32,037 nt of DNA from Candidatus Liptonbacteria bacterium (GCA_016204385.1 JACQKW010000009.1:1-32037); one strand, 5' to 3'. Shown: positions 8,914 through 18,977, counted from the stretch's first letter. Translations and numbers: made by a program. Notes: generated by a model from the letters alone, not told the origin.

Positions 8914-9052
8914 TTCGCCGGCGCTCATGGATTCGATTCGGCTCACCATGACCCTGCGCAAGGTCGAATGGGTCAGTGCCAATCTCCTTGAGATTGACAA
9001 CCCCCGCCGCCCCGGGTAGGATGGCGTAAGGCGTGCGCGCGTTTTTTTATTC

Positions 9053-9469
9053 ATGCCCACCATACATCAGCTTATTAAGAGAGGCAGAAAGTCGGCGAAG
9101 GCAAAAACGAAATCGCCGGCACTGTCTTTTTATTTCAATACGCTCAAGAACAGGCCCATTGATTCAAGTTCGCCCTTTAAGCGCGGCGTGTGCCTTAAAG
9201 TGTTCACCACGACCCCGAAGAAGCCGAATTCCGCGCTCCGCAAAGTCGCGCGCGTACGGCTTACGAACGGGATGGAGGTAACCGCGTATATCCCCGGGGA
9301 GGGCCATAATTTGCAGGAACACTCGATCGTGGTGCTTCGCGGCGGCAGGGTAAAGGATTTGCCGGGCGTGCGCTACCACATTGTCCGCGGGGTGCTTGAT
9401 ACGACGGGGGTCGAAGGTCGCAAACAACAAAGATCGAAATATGGCGCAAAAAGACCAAAGAAGCAATAA
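9053..9469 (+). CDS. rpsL: 30S ribosomal protein S12
   Basis: [76 protein letters not shown]. Confidence 0.98.
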   Translation: MPTIHQLIKRGRKSAKAKTKSPALSFYFNTLKNRPIDSSSPFKRGVCLKVFTTTPKKPNSALRKVARVRLTNGMEVTAYIPGEGHNLQEHSIVVLRGGRVKDLPGVRYHIVRGVLDTTGVEGRKQQRSKYGAKRPKKQ

Positions 9470-9474
9470 AACAA

Positions 9475-9533
9475 CTCCGACGCTCCACGCTGTGGAGGTC
9501 GGAGCCCCGACCTCGCTTTGGCGAGCGTCGGGG
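9475..9533. repeat. Double hairpin element after rpsL
   Basis: CTCCGACGCTCCAC/GTGGAGGTCGGAG (9475-9504) and CCCCGACCTCGC/GCGAGCGTCGGGG (9505-9533). Confidence 0.8.
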
Positions 9534-9572
9534 CAAAGATCGAAATACGGTGCGAAACGGCCGAAAGCATAA
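9534..9572 (+). pseudogene. Duplicated rpsL 3' end ([12 protein letters not shown]-stop)
   Basis: caaagatcgaaatacggtgcgaaacggccgaaagcataa aligns with rpsL from 9428; differences over the shared codons are synonymous. Confidence 0.85.
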
Positions 9573-9576
9573 CCCG

Positions 9577-9661
9577 ACGCCACTATGCGAATGAATGCGA
9601 ATTACACTAATCGAAAGAAACACCATCCGCGTCATTCGCGTGCATTAGCGTATTAGGGTCG
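9577..9661. repeat. Palindromic repeat family A copy 1 (gcgaatg/cattcgcg type)
   Basis: actatgcgaatgaatgcgaattacactaat..gcgtcattcgcgtgcattagcgtattag; resembles 20611-20694 and 22239-22334. Confidence 0.65.
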
Positions 9662-9668
9662 CTGTTCA

Positions 9669-10136
9669 ATGAGAAAGAAACGGGTACACAAAAAATATCA
9701 CACGCAGGATATTCGCTACGACCGCGTTGACATCGGGAGATTTATCAATTATATGATGCGCGACGGAGAAAAAGCGCTTGCCGAAAAAGCGGTGTACGGA
9801 GCGTTCGAGAAATTAAAGAAAGACGCAACGCAGGACCCTGTGCATATTTTCGAAAAAGCGATCGAGAACGCGTCGCCGCAGATTGAAGTTCGTTCACGGC
9901 GGATCGGCGGCGCGAACTACCAAATACCGCAGGAGGTTCGGCCGGACAGGAAATTCATACTTGCGAGCCGATGGATCATCGCCGCGGCGCGCGCGCGCAG
10001 GGGCAAGCCCATTGCCGACAAGCTTGCGGCCGAACTCCTCGACGCGTCGAAGAACGAGGGCGCGGCGATAAAGAAAAAACAGGACACGCACCGAATGGCG
10101 GAGGCAAACCGGGCGTTCGCGCACTTTGCGCGATAG
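9669..10136 (+). CDS. rpsG: 30S ribosomal protein S7
   Basis: [69 protein letters not shown]-like. Confidence 0.97.
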   Translation: MRKKRVHKKYHTQDIRYDRVDIGRFINYMMRDGEKALAEKAVYGAFEKLKKDATQDPVHIFEKAIENASPQIEVRSRRIGGANYQIPQEVRPDRKFILASRWIIAAARARRGKPIADKLAAELLDASKNEGAAIKKKQDTHRMAEANRAFAHFAR

Positions 10137-10138
10137 AT

Positions 10139-12244
10139 ATGCCACGCGAGTATCCGTTGGAAAAAGTTCGTAACATAGGGATTATCGCCCACATTGACGC
10201 CGGGAAAACCACGGTCTCCGAGCGCATCCTTTTCTATACCGGCATTTCGTACAAGATCGGCGAAGTGCACGAGGGCACCACGGTCATGGACTGGATGGAA
10301 CAGGAGCGGGAACGGGGAATTACGATCACGTCGGCGGCAACCACCGTATTCTGGATTCCCACCTATCGCGCCGGCAACAAGGAGTATCAGCACCAGTTCA
10401 ATCTCATTGATACGCCCGGCCACATTGATTTTACGGTCGAGGTGAAGCGCTCGCTCCGTGTCTTGGACGGGGCGGTGGTGGTATTCGACGGGGTGGCGGG
10501 CGTGGAACCGCAGTCGGAGACCAACTGGCATTATGCGGACGAATACCGTGTGCCGCGAATTTGCTTTATCAACAAACTTGACCGGATGGGAGCGAGTTTC
10601 GAGAAAAGTTTGGCGTCCATTTACGAGCGGCTCACGAAGCATGCGGTTGCGATGCAGATGCCCATCGGCGCCGAGGCGCATTTTAAAGGAGTGGTGAATC
10701 TTTTGGAGCACAAGGCGTACGAATTTGAGGGCGAACACGGGGAACGGGTGGTGGAAATTCCGATACCGGAGGGATTAAAGAAGGAGATGCAAGAACGCCG
10801 CCACCATCTCATAGAAAAGATCGTGGATAACGACGATGCGCTTCTGTCGTCATATCTTGAAGGAAAGGAAATTCCCGTCGAGGATCTTCGGCGCGTGCTC
10901 CGCAAAGCCGTGATCGCGAACAAGCTTGTCCCGGTGCTCTGCGGTTCTGCGCTCAAGAACAAAGGGGTGCAATTCGTGCTCGACGCGGTGGTTGACTATC
11001 TTCCCTCTCCGCCGGACCTCCCTCCGGTCAAGGGCACCGATCCGAAGTCCGACGCGGAGATCGTGCGCCGCGCGCGCGACGATGAGCCGTTCTCCGCGCT
11101 CGCGTTCAAAGTTGCCACGGATCCGTACGTCGGAAATCTTACGTATTTCCGCAACTACTCCGGCGTACTCACGCGCGGTTCGTACATTTTGAATGCCTCG
11201 AAGAATCGGCAGGAGCGGATAGGCCGCATCGTGCGGCTCCACGCGAACGAACGGAAGGAGGTGGAAGAGGTCTACGCCGGCGGCATCGCGGCGATCGTAG
11301 GGCTCAAAGACACGACGACCGGGGACACGCTCTGTGCGCCGGACGCCCCAATCGTTCTTGAGCAAATCATCTTCCCCGAGCCGGTGATCGGCGTGCGGAT
11401 CGAGCCAAAAACGAAAGCAGACCAGGAAAAAATGAGCACGGCGCTCCACCGGCTTGCAGAAGAAGACCCGACGTTCCGCGTGGCGGGCGACATCGAGACG
11501 GGCGAGACCATCATCTCCGGCATGGGAGAACTTCACCTCGAAATTATCGTTGATCGGATGAAACGCGAATTCGGCGTTCAGGCAAACGTCGGTCGTCCGC
11601 AGGTGGCGTATAAGGAGACTATAACCCAAGAGGCCGAGGCGGAGGGAAAATACATTCGGCAGTCGGGCGGCCGGGGACAGTACGGCCACGTTCGGCTCAC
11701 GGTAAAACCGCTTGCACGAGAGAAGGGGTTCGTATTCGTGGACGCCATTCGGGGGGGCGACATCCCGAGGGAATTCATCCCCGCCGTCGAGAAAGGGGTT
11801 CGCGAAGCGCTCGAGAAAGGAGTGCTCGCCCACTATCCGATGACGGACGTGGAAGTTACTCTCTACGACGGGTCGTTCCACGAGGTGGATTCCTCCGAGG
11901 CGGCGTTCAAGATCGCGGGTTCGATCGCGCTTCAGGAGGCGGCGCGCCGCGCGAAGCCCGCGGTGCTCGAGCCGATCATGAAGGTGCAGGTGATCGTCCC
12001 GCAGGAATTCCTGGGCGAGGTGACGGGGGATATAAATTCACGGCGCGGGAAGATAGAAGCGATGTCGGACCGCGCGAACGTGAAAGTGGTGGACGCCCAT
12101 GTGCCGCTCTCCGAGATGTTCGGCTATGCCACGGAACTCCGCTCGATGACGCAGGGGCGCGGTTCATTCACCATGGAGTTCAGCCATCGTGAGGAGGTAC
12201 CGGCAAATATTGCTCAATTGATTATTGAGGGCAAGAAGAAATAG
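10139..12244 (+). CDS. fusA: Elongation factor G
   Basis: [62 protein letters not shown]; start at 10139 inside the longer ORF. Confidence 0.98.
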   Translation: MPREYPLEKVRNIGIIAHIDAGKTTVSERILFYTGISYKIGEVHEGTTVMDWMEQERERGITITSAATTVFWIPTYRAGNKEYQHQFNLIDTPGHIDFTVEVKRSLRVLDGAVVVFDGVAGVEPQSETNWHYADEYRVPRICFINKLDRMGASFEKSLASIYERLTKHAVAMQMPIGAEAHFKGVVNLLEHKAYEFEGEHGERVVEIPIPEGLKKEMQERRHHLIEKIVDNDDALLSSYLEGKEIPVEDLRRVLRKAVIANKLVPVLCGSALKNKGVQFVLDAVVDYLPSPPDLPPVKGTDPKSDAEIVRRARDDEPFSALAFKVATDPYVGNLTYFRNYSGVLTRGSYILNASKNRQERIGRIVRLHANERKEVEEVYAGGIAAIVGLKDTTTGDTLCAPDAPIVLEQIIFPEPVIGVRIEPKTKADQEKMSTALHRLAEEDPTFRVAGDIETGETIISGMGELHLEIIVDRMKREFGVQANVGRPQVAYKETITQEAEAEGKYIRQSGGRGQYGHVRLTVKPLAREKGFVFVDAIRGGDIPREFIPAVEKGVREALEKGVLAHYPMTDVEVTLYDGSFHEVDSSEAAFKIAGSIALQEAARRAKPAVLEPIMKVQVIVPQEFLGEVTGDINSRRGKIEAMSDRANVKVVDAHVPLSEMFGYATELRSMTQGRGSFTMEFSHREEVPANIAQLIIEGKKK

Positions 12245-12248
12245 CGCG

Positions 12249-13481
12249 TTAGCCCCCGGTTCCGGTATTCGAGGTTATCGTCCCTTGGAGAGGGAGATCT
12301 ACACAGGCGGGTGGAACAGGGAAAAGACATGCCAATGGGGCTGAATACGTGCCGAGTATCCAGACACTGGACTGAATTCCGGCGGTAAGCAACGGACTTG
12401 CTTCTGCGGCGAAAGGTACGAAGAGCCAAAGCGGAGTGACTCCGCCCTGGGCAAAGTCGCCGACAACCATAGCGTAACCCGTACCCGTACACCCGCATCC
12501 AAACGGGAACGGCGTTTCCTTTCCGGTTACGGCAATAATTCCTCCGAGAGGCGTTCCGGTGAGCTGCGCGCGGGCGATTTTGCCTACTCCGAGGGTGTCA
12601 AGGATTGCAAGAAGAGCGTTGCCTATTGAACGCGTTCCGGAGAAGCTTCTCGGCGAATCCTGGACTTGGCGGTTGTAGTGCAGGGCGGTTTTCCGGTATT
12701 TTTCGAAATACGCCGTGAGCTCGCTTTTTTGAATATTTCCCTGCGCTACCCCGATTGCCTTATCGAGCAAAGAGAGCGTGAGTCCGTCGAAGGCGACCAT
12801 TTTCCGGTGCGCATCAAGCATGGGTACGGCAACCCCCATGCCTTTCACGAATGTTATCCGCGCCCGCATATAATCTTTCAGCGTTTCGAAATAACTTTTC
12901 TTTTCCGCGAAATCGTTCTTCTTGAGCGTCACCGCTACGAATTCCAAGGGCATCATCACCGTGCCGCTCGGCCTGCGTTTTATGTCGAGGAACTTTTGGT
13001 AGTCGAAATTGAACTTCCCGGCGTTCGCCGCGATATACGAGGAGTATTCAGTAAGATTTGCAGGCCCGGCGGGGTCTATGCGAAGCTCGCGTACCGTAAC
13101 CGGCGGAAGTTCGAGGAGCTCGTCCGCGCGATACGGCACGATCCGTTCCGAGAATACCGACTCGCCGATTTTCCGGAGCGCTTCCGGCGAGAGCGCCGCG
13201 CTTCCGTTTTTCTTCGCGGCGGGAGGCGCCGCTTGTTCCAGGGCTTTGTCGAAATCGAAGAAATTCGCCCGAGGATCCCGTTCGGGAACCGGTTCCTGGA
13301 ATGCCTGGAACGATTCCGGCTTTTCGGATTGCGGGGCGCTGCCCTCCCGGCTTCCCCGAAGAGGAGAAGCATCCTCGATGGTCGTCGGTGTTCCTGCCGA
13401 ACGGGAAAAGAAGATCAAAATGAGAAACGCGGCAAACGCCCCCGCTGCCACGAGAAAACTTGCAAGTCTTGTGTTCATCAC
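12249..13481 (-). CDS. Hypothetical exported/cell-surface protein with Cys-containing C-terminal domain
   Basis: 410 aa; N-terminal TM/signal LASFLVAAGAFAAFLILIFF, Pro/Ser/Glu-rich linker, C-terminal LGGIIAVTGKETPFPFGCGCTGTGYAM..LACLFPVPPACVDLPLQGTI. Confidence 0.7.
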   Translation of the reverse strand: MMNTRLASFLVAAGAFAAFLILIFFSRSAGTPTTIEDASPLRGSREGSAPQSEKPESFQAFQEPVPERDPRANFFDFDKALEQAAPPAAKKNGSAALSPEALRKIGESVFSERIVPYRADELLELPPVTVRELRIDPAGPANLTEYSSYIAANAGKFNFDYQKFLDIKRRPSGTVMMPLEFVAVTLKKNDFAEKKSYFETLKDYMRARITFVKGMGVAVPMLDAHRKMVAFDGLTLSLLDKAIGVAQGNIQKSELTAYFEKYRKTALHYNRQVQDSPRSFSGTRSIGNALLAILDTLGVGKIARAQLTGTPLGGIIAVTGKETPFPFGCGCTGTGYAMVVGDFAQGGVTPLWLFVPFAAEASPLLTAGIQSSVWILGTYSAPLACLFPVPPACVDLPLQGTITSNTGTGG

Positions 13482-13544
13482 CCTTAGTATAGTATACTTC
13501 CCGGGATACTTCGACGGCGCCTGTGCATTTTCGGGCGGGGTTGA

Positions 13545-13679
13545 CCCCTACACCTAAGGAGGAAAAGGCCCTCCCGAAGCCGCCACCACCTCCGCTGTTT
13601 CGTGTTCCTGAAGATTCGCATATTTACCAGGAGACACATTGGGCATAACTTGCTTCGCGTTCCTCCTTAGGTGTGGGGG
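13545..13679. repeat. Long inverted repeat upstream of tuf (module 1)
   Basis: CCCCTACACCTAAGGAGGAA (13545-13564) / TTCCTCCTTAGGTGTGGGGG (13660-13679), 20 bp with one mismatch/wobble. Confidence 0.85.
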
Positions 13680-13680
13680 T

Positions 13681-13708
13681 TGACAACCAACACGGTATTT
13701 ATATAAGA
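13681..13708 (+). promoter_or_regulatory. Promoter for tuf
   Basis: TTGACA-16-TATAAG, about 105 nt upstream of the tuf ATG. Confidence 0.7.
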
Positions 13709-13814
13709 TAGATAGGTTGTTGCGCCGTCGGCGTAAGCGACAAGTCGAAATAAACAAAAACTTACTATACAAGGAAAAGGGCGATTTTTTTTCTCCCTAA
13801 TCCAAATACATACT

Positions 13815-15014
13815 ATGGCAGAGAAGGAAAAATTCAGTCGGAGCAAACCGCACGTGAACGTGGGGACCATCGGGCATGTTGACCACGGCAAGACCACACT
13901 TACCGCGGCGATTACGCATATTCTCCATATGAAAGGCCTCGCGAAGAAGGAGGAAACGGTTGATCAAATTGACAATGCACCCGAGGAAAAAGCGCGCGGC
14001 ATCACGATCGCGCTCCACCACTCGGAGTATGAATCCGAGAAACGGCATTACGCGCACATTGACGCCCCGGGTCATGCCGACTACATCAAGAACATGATCA
14101 CAGGCGCGGCCCAGATGGACGGTGCGGTGCTTGTGGTTGCGGCGACTGACGGCCCGATGCCGCAGACGCGAGAGCATATTCTTCTCGCGCGGCAGGTGGG
14201 CGTGCCGGCGCTTGTGGTGTTTTTGAACAAGGTTGACCAGGTGGATGACAAGGAACTCATTGACCTGGTTGAATCTGAAGTACGGGAACTTCTCAAAAAA
14301 TACGAATTTCCCGGCGACACGATTCCGGTAATCCGCGGCTCGGCCTTGAAGGCGCTCAATGCAAAGTCCGGCGATGACGCAGATGCGAAGCCGGTGCTCG
14401 ATCTCGTGAAGGCGCTCGACGAGCATATCCCGGACCCCGTGCGGGAACTCGATAAGCCGTTCCTTATGCCCATCGAGGACATTTTCTCGATTGAAGGAAG
14501 GGGCACGGTGGTAACCGGAAGAGTTGAGCGGGGCAAAGTGAAAGTGAATGAGGAAGTTGAGATCGTGGGCTTGCGTCCGACGCAGAAAACCGTGGTCACC
14601 GGCATCGAGATGTTCAACAAGCTTCTCGACGAGGGTCTTGCGGGAGACAATGTGGGCGCCCTCCTTCGGGGACTCAAAAAAGAGGACGTCGAGCGCGGCC
14701 AGGTGATTTCGAAGCCGGGCTCGGTCACTCCGCACACCGAATTCGATACGGAGGTATATATCTTGAGCAAGGACGAAGGCGGGCGGCACACTCCGTTCTT
14801 CAAGGGATACAAGCCGCAGTTCTACATCCGCACGACCGACGTGACGGGTGAGGTAACGCTTCCTGCGGGCATGGAAATGGTGATGCCGGGCGACACTGTG
14901 AAGCTCTCCGTGAAGCTCATCGCGCCGGTTGCGCTTGAAGAGAAGCAGAGGTTTGCGATCCGGGAAGGCGGAAAAACGGTTGGTGCCGGAGTGGTGACGA
15001 AGATATCAAAATAG
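13815..15014 (+). CDS. tuf: Elongation factor Tu
   Basis: [81 protein letters not shown]. Confidence 0.98.
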   Translation: MAEKEKFSRSKPHVNVGTIGHVDHGKTTLTAAITHILHMKGLAKKEETVDQIDNAPEEKARGITIALHHSEYESEKRHYAHIDAPGHADYIKNMITGAAQMDGAVLVVAATDGPMPQTREHILLARQVGVPALVVFLNKVDQVDDKELIDLVESEVRELLKKYEFPGDTIPVIRGSALKALNAKSGDDADAKPVLDLVKALDEHIPDPVRELDKPFLMPIEDIFSIEGRGTVVTGRVERGKVKVNEEVEIVGLRPTQKTVVTGIEMFNKLLDEGLAGDNVGALLRGLKKEDVERGQVISKPGSVTPHTEFDTEVYILSKDEGGRHTPFFKGYKPQFYIRTTDVTGEVTLPAGMEMVMPGDTVKLSVKLIAPVALEEKQRFAIREGGKTVGAGVVTKISK

Positions 15015-15081
15015 CAAAGCGCGAAGCGCTTATCGCAAATCGCAACAATTAGCGCTTTGCAATTGGCGATAGGCGATTACC

Positions 15082-15411
15082 ATGGCGAAGAAAGAAGTTG
15101 AAATTGCGCAGAAGATCCGCATTAAGATCAAGGCGTACGACCACAAGCTGATCGACGTGTGTGCGCGCCAAATCATTGAGACGGCGGAGCGCCACAACGG
15201 GAACGTGATCGGCCCCATTCCTCTCCCGACCGAGATTAAGCGCTATACGGTGAATCGCTCGACGTTCGTGCACAAAGATTCCCGCGAGCAGTTCGAAATG
15301 CGCATCCATCGGCGGCTTATCGACATCACCAATCCCAGCCAAAAGATCATTGAATCGCTCTCTGGCCTCAACCTGCCCGCAGGCGTTGATGTTGAAATCA
15401 AAATGGTTTGA
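15082..15411 (+). CDS. rpsJ: 30S ribosomal protein S10
   Basis: [71 protein letters not shown]. Confidence 0.97.
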   Translation: MAKKEVEIAQKIRIKIKAYDHKLIDVCARQIIETAERHNGNVIGPIPLPTEIKRYTVNRSTFVHKDSREQFEMRIHRRLIDITNPSQKIIESLSGLNLPAGVDVEIKMV

Positions 15412-15425
15412 TTTCAACATCAACG
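15384..15425. repeat. Perfect 19-bp hairpin spanning the rpsJ stop codon
   Basis: CGTTGATGTTGAAATCAAA-ATGG-TTTGATTTCAACATCAACG; TGA stop is at 15409-15411. Confidence 0.95.
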
Positions 15426-15430
15426 CGAAG

Positions 15431-15525
15431 GAGGGGTCGGGAGGAAAGTCAAAGGTTCCTCCCGCGTAGGAAGACCCCGCCCACGGCGGGGGAGTTAGAA
15501 ACCGCGGGTGTCTAAGGAGCAGAGC
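15431..15525. repeat. Multi-hairpin spacer between rpsJ and its duplicated tail
   Basis: GGGAGGAA/TTCCTCCC inside GGGGTC/GACCCC, CCCCGCC/GGCGGGG, TTAGA/TCTAA. Confidence 0.65.
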
Positions 15526-15529
15526 GACA

Positions 15530-15556
15530 GTGGCCGTTGAGATCAAGATGGTTTGA
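15530..15556 (+). pseudogene. Duplicated rpsJ 3' end (VAVEIKMV-stop)
   Basis: gtggccgttgagatcaagatggtttga compared with gttgatgttgaaatcaaaatggtttga at 15385-15411. Confidence 0.75.
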
Positions 15557-15675
15557 GGCACGCACCGTGCCGCTACAGCGCTCTCGCGAGCGGCGTTTCC
15601 ATGTTATGCGGGCCGTTTGACTTCACCCCCCGGTTCAGATACAATTTCACCCGAGGGAATTAACCGTCGATGCCT

Positions 15676-15706
15676 AAAAAAAGCCGGGGTTCCCGGTATT
15701 TTTTTC
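15676..15706 (+). terminator. Possible attenuator/terminator just upstream of rplC
   Basis: AAAAAGCCGGGGTTCCCGGTATTTTTTTC: short GC hairpin followed by T-run. Confidence 0.4.
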
Positions 15707-15715
15707 ATGAGTGCG

Positions 15716-16285
15716 ATGAGTTTTATTTTGGGAAGAAAATTGAAAATGGGCCAGGTGTGGAAAAACGAGAAACAGGTTCCCATTACGTATGTGGAGGCGG
15801 TTCCGAATGCCGTGTCTATTCTCCGCACAAAACGCAAGGACGGATACGATGCCGTCCAGCTTCGCCTTCGGAAAAAGCGCCGTGAGTTTCGATTGGACAA
15901 GAGCCACCCACTTCCTCGCGAGGTAAAGGTTGGGGAAGAGTTAAACGTGAGCGTGTTTGAGGAGAACGATCTTGTGCGGGTGAGCGGGGTTTCAAAAGGA
16001 AAGGGGTTTCAAGGCGTGGTAAAACGGCATGGCTTCGGCGGCGGGCCGAAGACCCACGGGCAGAAGAACAGGTTTCGGGCTCCCGGTTCGATCGGCAATA
16101 CGGCGCCGCAGAGGGTGGTCCCGGGGCGAAGAATGGCGGGCAGGATGGGAGGAGAACGCGTGACGGTAAAGCACATGAAAGTCGTTGGCGTGGACGCCGA
16201 ACGAAACCTCATCCTCCTCAAAGGAGCGGTGCCGGGTGCGCGAGGCGGGCTTTTGGAAATTTCGAAAGTCCGGAAAATTTCATAA
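15716..16285 (+). CDS. rplC: 50S ribosomal protein L3
   Basis: MSFILGRKLKMGQVWKNEKQVPITYVEA..GVSKGKGFQGVVKRHGFGGGPKTHGQKNRFRAPGSIG. Confidence 0.95.
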   Translation: MSFILGRKLKMGQVWKNEKQVPITYVEAVPNAVSILRTKRKDGYDAVQLRLRKKRREFRLDKSHPLPREVKVGEELNVSVFEENDLVRVSGVSKGKGFQGVVKRHGFGGGPKTHGQKNRFRAPGSIGNTAPQRVVPGRRMAGRMGGERVTVKHMKVVGVDAERNLILLKGAVPGARGGLLEISKVRKIS

Positions 16286-16290
16286 TTATT

Positions 16291-16968
16291 ATGCGCGCTG
16301 ACGTATACAATCAGGCAAACGATAAGGTGGGGACGGTTGAATTGCCCGACGGAGTATTCCGCGCGAAGTGGAACCCATCGCTCATACAACAGGTGCTTAT
16401 CGCGCAGAGAGCGAATGCGCGCCGCCCATGGGCGCATGCGAAAGATCGGAGCGAGGTGCGGGGCGGCGGGAGAAAACCGTGGAGGCAAAAAGGCACCGGC
16501 AGGGCGCGGCACGGCTCTATACGCTCTCCGCTGTGGCGGGGCGGCGGAAAATCGCACGGGCCTTTGCGAGAGCGCGATTATTCGCAGAAAGTGAACAAGA
16601 AAATGAGGCGTCAAGCGGTAAAAAGCGTACTTGCGAAGAAGCTTGGGGACCACGAGGTGAAATTTTTCGATTCAATACGCGCCGAAGAGCCAAAAACGAG
16701 GATGCTCGCGCGGGCGCTTCGGCCGCTCCTCGCGCTTCCTAAGAAAAAAAAGGAATTTGACGTCATTTTGGTCCCCGAAGCGAGCGAAAAAAATCTCACG
16801 CGCGCGGCATCCAATCTGCCGAAGACCAAGGTGTTATTCCCGCAGAATCTTAACGTGCTTGACCTTCTTTCGTATCGGCACGTGTTCATTGACGAGAGGG
16901 CGATTCCGGAAATCGATAAGGCGCTCAAGGTAAAACTGTCGAGCGGGGGCAAAAAAGGGCAAGAATAA
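16291..16968 (+). CDS. rplD: 50S ribosomal protein L4
   Basis: RSEVRGGGRKPWRQKGTGRARHGSIRSPLWRGGG. Confidence 0.96.
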   Translation: MRADVYNQANDKVGTVELPDGVFRAKWNPSLIQQVLIAQRANARRPWAHAKDRSEVRGGGRKPWRQKGTGRARHGSIRSPLWRGGGKSHGPLRERDYSQKVNKKMRRQAVKSVLAKKLGDHEVKFFDSIRAEEPKTRMLARALRPLLALPKKKKEFDVILVPEASEKNLTRAASNLPKTKVLFPQNLNVLDLLSYRHVFIDERAIPEIDKALKVKLSSGGKKGQE

Positions 16969-16976
16969 TTTTGTCT

Positions 16977-17252
16977 ATGGCGAAGCAGGATATTCTCAAA
17001 AAAATAGTTGTCACGGAGAAGGCGTCTCGCTTGAACCGCATGGGCCAGTATGTGTTTATGGTAGAACGGCACGCGACGAAGAACGAAGTAAAGAAGGCGG
17101 TAAAGTTTTCCTATAACGTTGATCCCGTATCCGTGAACATCGTCGTGAAACCCCCGAAGCGAAAAAAGCTCCGCGGGCTCAAAGGCACGCAGCGGGGATA
17201 TAAGAAAGCGATCGTGACTCTCAAAAAGGGGCACACGATAGACGTGGCATAA
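16977..17252 (+). CDS. rplW: 50S ribosomal protein L23
   Basis: VVTEKASRLNRMGQYVFMVERHATKNEVKKAVKFSYNVDPVSVNIV; start MAKQDIL (alternative start at 16971). Confidence 0.93.
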   Translation: MAKQDILKKIVVTEKASRLNRMGQYVFMVERHATKNEVKKAVKFSYNVDPVSVNIVVKPPKRKKLRGLKGTQRGYKKAIVTLKKGHTIDVA

Positions 17253-17256
17253 GAAA

Positions 17257-18078
17257 ATGAAATCATACGCGCCTACCACTCCCTCTCGGCGGGGCATGAC
17301 AACGGTCTACGAGCGCCTCCTCTCGAAAAAGGAACCGAAGAAATCGCTTCTTCGGCGGCTCCCTACGCACGCGGGGAGGAACTCGAAAGGAAGGATTACG
17401 GTTCGCCATCAGGGAGGCGGCCACAAGAAGCTCTATCGGCTTGTGGATTTCGTGCAGGAAAAGCACGGGATTCCCGCGAAAGTTGAAACAATAGAATACG
17501 ATCCCTACCGCACCGCCTTCATCGCTCTTATTCAGTACTCCGACGGCGCCTACTCTTACATACTCGCCCCGCAGGGTCTTCGGCTCGGGAGCGAACTCAT
17601 CTTCGCCGAGCACGCGCCGCTCCATGTCGGCAACCGGATGCGCCTTAGGAATGTTCCGGTTGGGCATCAGGTGCACAACGTTGAGCTTAAACCCGGCGCG
17701 GGGGGAAAACTTGCCCGTTCCGCGGGAAGCGCAGCCGAAGTGCTTGCGAATGCGAATGGGTATACCGACATCAAATTAAATTCCGGCGAGGTTCGGAGGG
17801 TTCTTTGGGATTGTTTTGCGTCGCTGGGCCAGCTTTCAAACCCCGAACACAATCTTGTGACGATCGGGAAAGCCGGAAGGTCGCGGTGGCTCGGAATTCG
17901 TCCCACAGTGCGCGGTTCCGCGATGAACCCCGTGGATCATCCCTACGGGGGCGGCGAAGGGCAAACCCAGCGCGGCACAAGGAAACCGAAAACAAAATGG
18001 GGAAAGATCACCGGGGGAAGGAAAACGAGGAATAGGAAAAAATGGTCGAACGCCCTTATCGTGAAGCGGAGGAAATAA
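17257..18078 (+). CDS. rplB: 50S ribosomal protein L2
   Basis: [54 protein letters not shown]-like. Confidence 0.98.
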   Translation: MKSYAPTTPSRRGMTTVYERLLSKKEPKKSLLRRLPTHAGRNSKGRITVRHQGGGHKKLYRLVDFVQEKHGIPAKVETIEYDPYRTAFIALIQYSDGAYSYILAPQGLRLGSELIFAEHAPLHVGNRMRLRNVPVGHQVHNVELKPGAGGKLARSAGSAAEVLANANGYTDIKLNSGEVRRVLWDCFASLGQLSNPEHNLVTIGKAGRSRWLGIRPTVRGSAMNPVDHPYGGGEGQTQRGTRKPKTKWGKITGGRKTRNRKKWSNALIVKRRK

Positions 18079-18080
18079 GC

Positions 18081-18410
18081 ATGTCACGCTCTCTTCGAAA
18101 AGGGCCGTTCGTCGACCCAAAGCTGCTCAAAAAAATTTCGCGAATGAAACCGGCGGATGCCGCGGTGATACGCACATGGGCGCGCGACTCCGAGATATCG
18201 CCCGAGATGGTTGGTTTCGTATTCGGCGTCCACAACGGGAAGACGTTTATTGAGGTGAGAGTGAGCGAAGAAATGATAGGCCATCGGCTCGGAGAATTTT
18301 CTCCGACCAGGAAATTTGTGCGCCACGGAGGGAAAATGCAGCGCGATTTAGAGCAGGGCGCCGCACCCGCCCCTGCCGCGAAGGAAAAAGAAACAAAAGA
18401 AACGAAGTAA
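18081..18410 (+). CDS. rpsS: 30S ribosomal protein S19
   Basis: [58 protein letters not shown]. Confidence 0.97.
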   Translation: MSRSLRKGPFVDPKLLKKISRMKPADAAVIRTWARDSEISPEMVGFVFGVHNGKTFIEVRVSEEMIGHRLGEFSPTRKFVRHGGKMQRDLEQGAAPAPAAKEKETKETK

Positions 18411-18423
18411 GGAATTATTTGTC

Positions 18424-18948
18424 ATGGCAAAACAAGTTGCACAACTGAAATACCTGCGTATCGCGCCGAGAAAGGTGCGAGCGGTCGCCGGCCTCATGAA
18501 GGGGCTCTCGGCGCAGGAGGCGGAGGCCCAGCTTCTCCACGAGCGAAGGAGGCCGGCGAAAGCCCTCCTGAAGTTGCTTCGTTCTGCGATGGCGAACGCG
18601 AAACACACCAAAAACTTGAGCACGGAAAAACTCTACGTCGAGAGCATCCGGATTGATCAAGGGCCGATGCTCAAGCGTTCTCTTCCGCGCGCGAGAGGCA
18701 TGGCCACGCCGATTCAAAAAAAGATGAGCCATGTGATGCTCGTGCTCGACGAACGCGAAAACGCGACGCCGCCTCGTTTCACCATTCTCACTCCCAAGAA
18801 AACCAAGCTCCCGCCCGAGGAAAGGAAAAGGAAGCCAGCGTCCACGTTGACGGAGCGCGAGACAAGAGAGAGGGAATCCTCGGCCAAGAAAGAGAGGCCC
18901 GGATTCTTGAGAAGGGTATTTAGTCGAAAATCCACCGCAGGGACATAG
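18424..18948 (+). CDS. rplV: 50S ribosomal protein L22, basic C-terminal extension
   Basis: AQLKYLRIAPRKVRAVAGLMKGLSAQEAEAQL..RSLPRARGMATPIQKKMSHVMLVL. Confidence 0.95.
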   Translation: MAKQVAQLKYLRIAPRKVRAVAGLMKGLSAQEAEAQLLHERRRPAKALLKLLRSAMANAKHTKNLSTEKLYVESIRIDQGPMLKRSLPRARGMATPIQKKMSHVMLVLDERENATPPRFTILTPKKTKLPPEERKRKPASTLTERETRERESSAKKERPGFLRRVFSRKSTAGT

Positions 18949-18977
18949 GAAAGATATTCATTCCACTTTATACCGCC

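Noticed and set aside
9917-11881. Long minus-strand ORFs opposite rpsG/fusA (273 and 343 aa)
   Set aside because: Antisense to fusA with His/Arg-rich composition typical of frame mirrors in GC-rich coding sequence.
15019-15078. AGCAAAGCGC..GCGCTTTGCA inverted repeat between tuf and rpsJ
   Set aside because: Real but short and simple; may be just a hairpin spacer, so not promoted to a finding.
15431-15530. Possible RNase P RNA because of GGGAGGAAAGTC
   Set aside because: The motif resembles the P4 5' strand, but the conserved CR-IV/CR-V and remaining core are absent and the region is too short.
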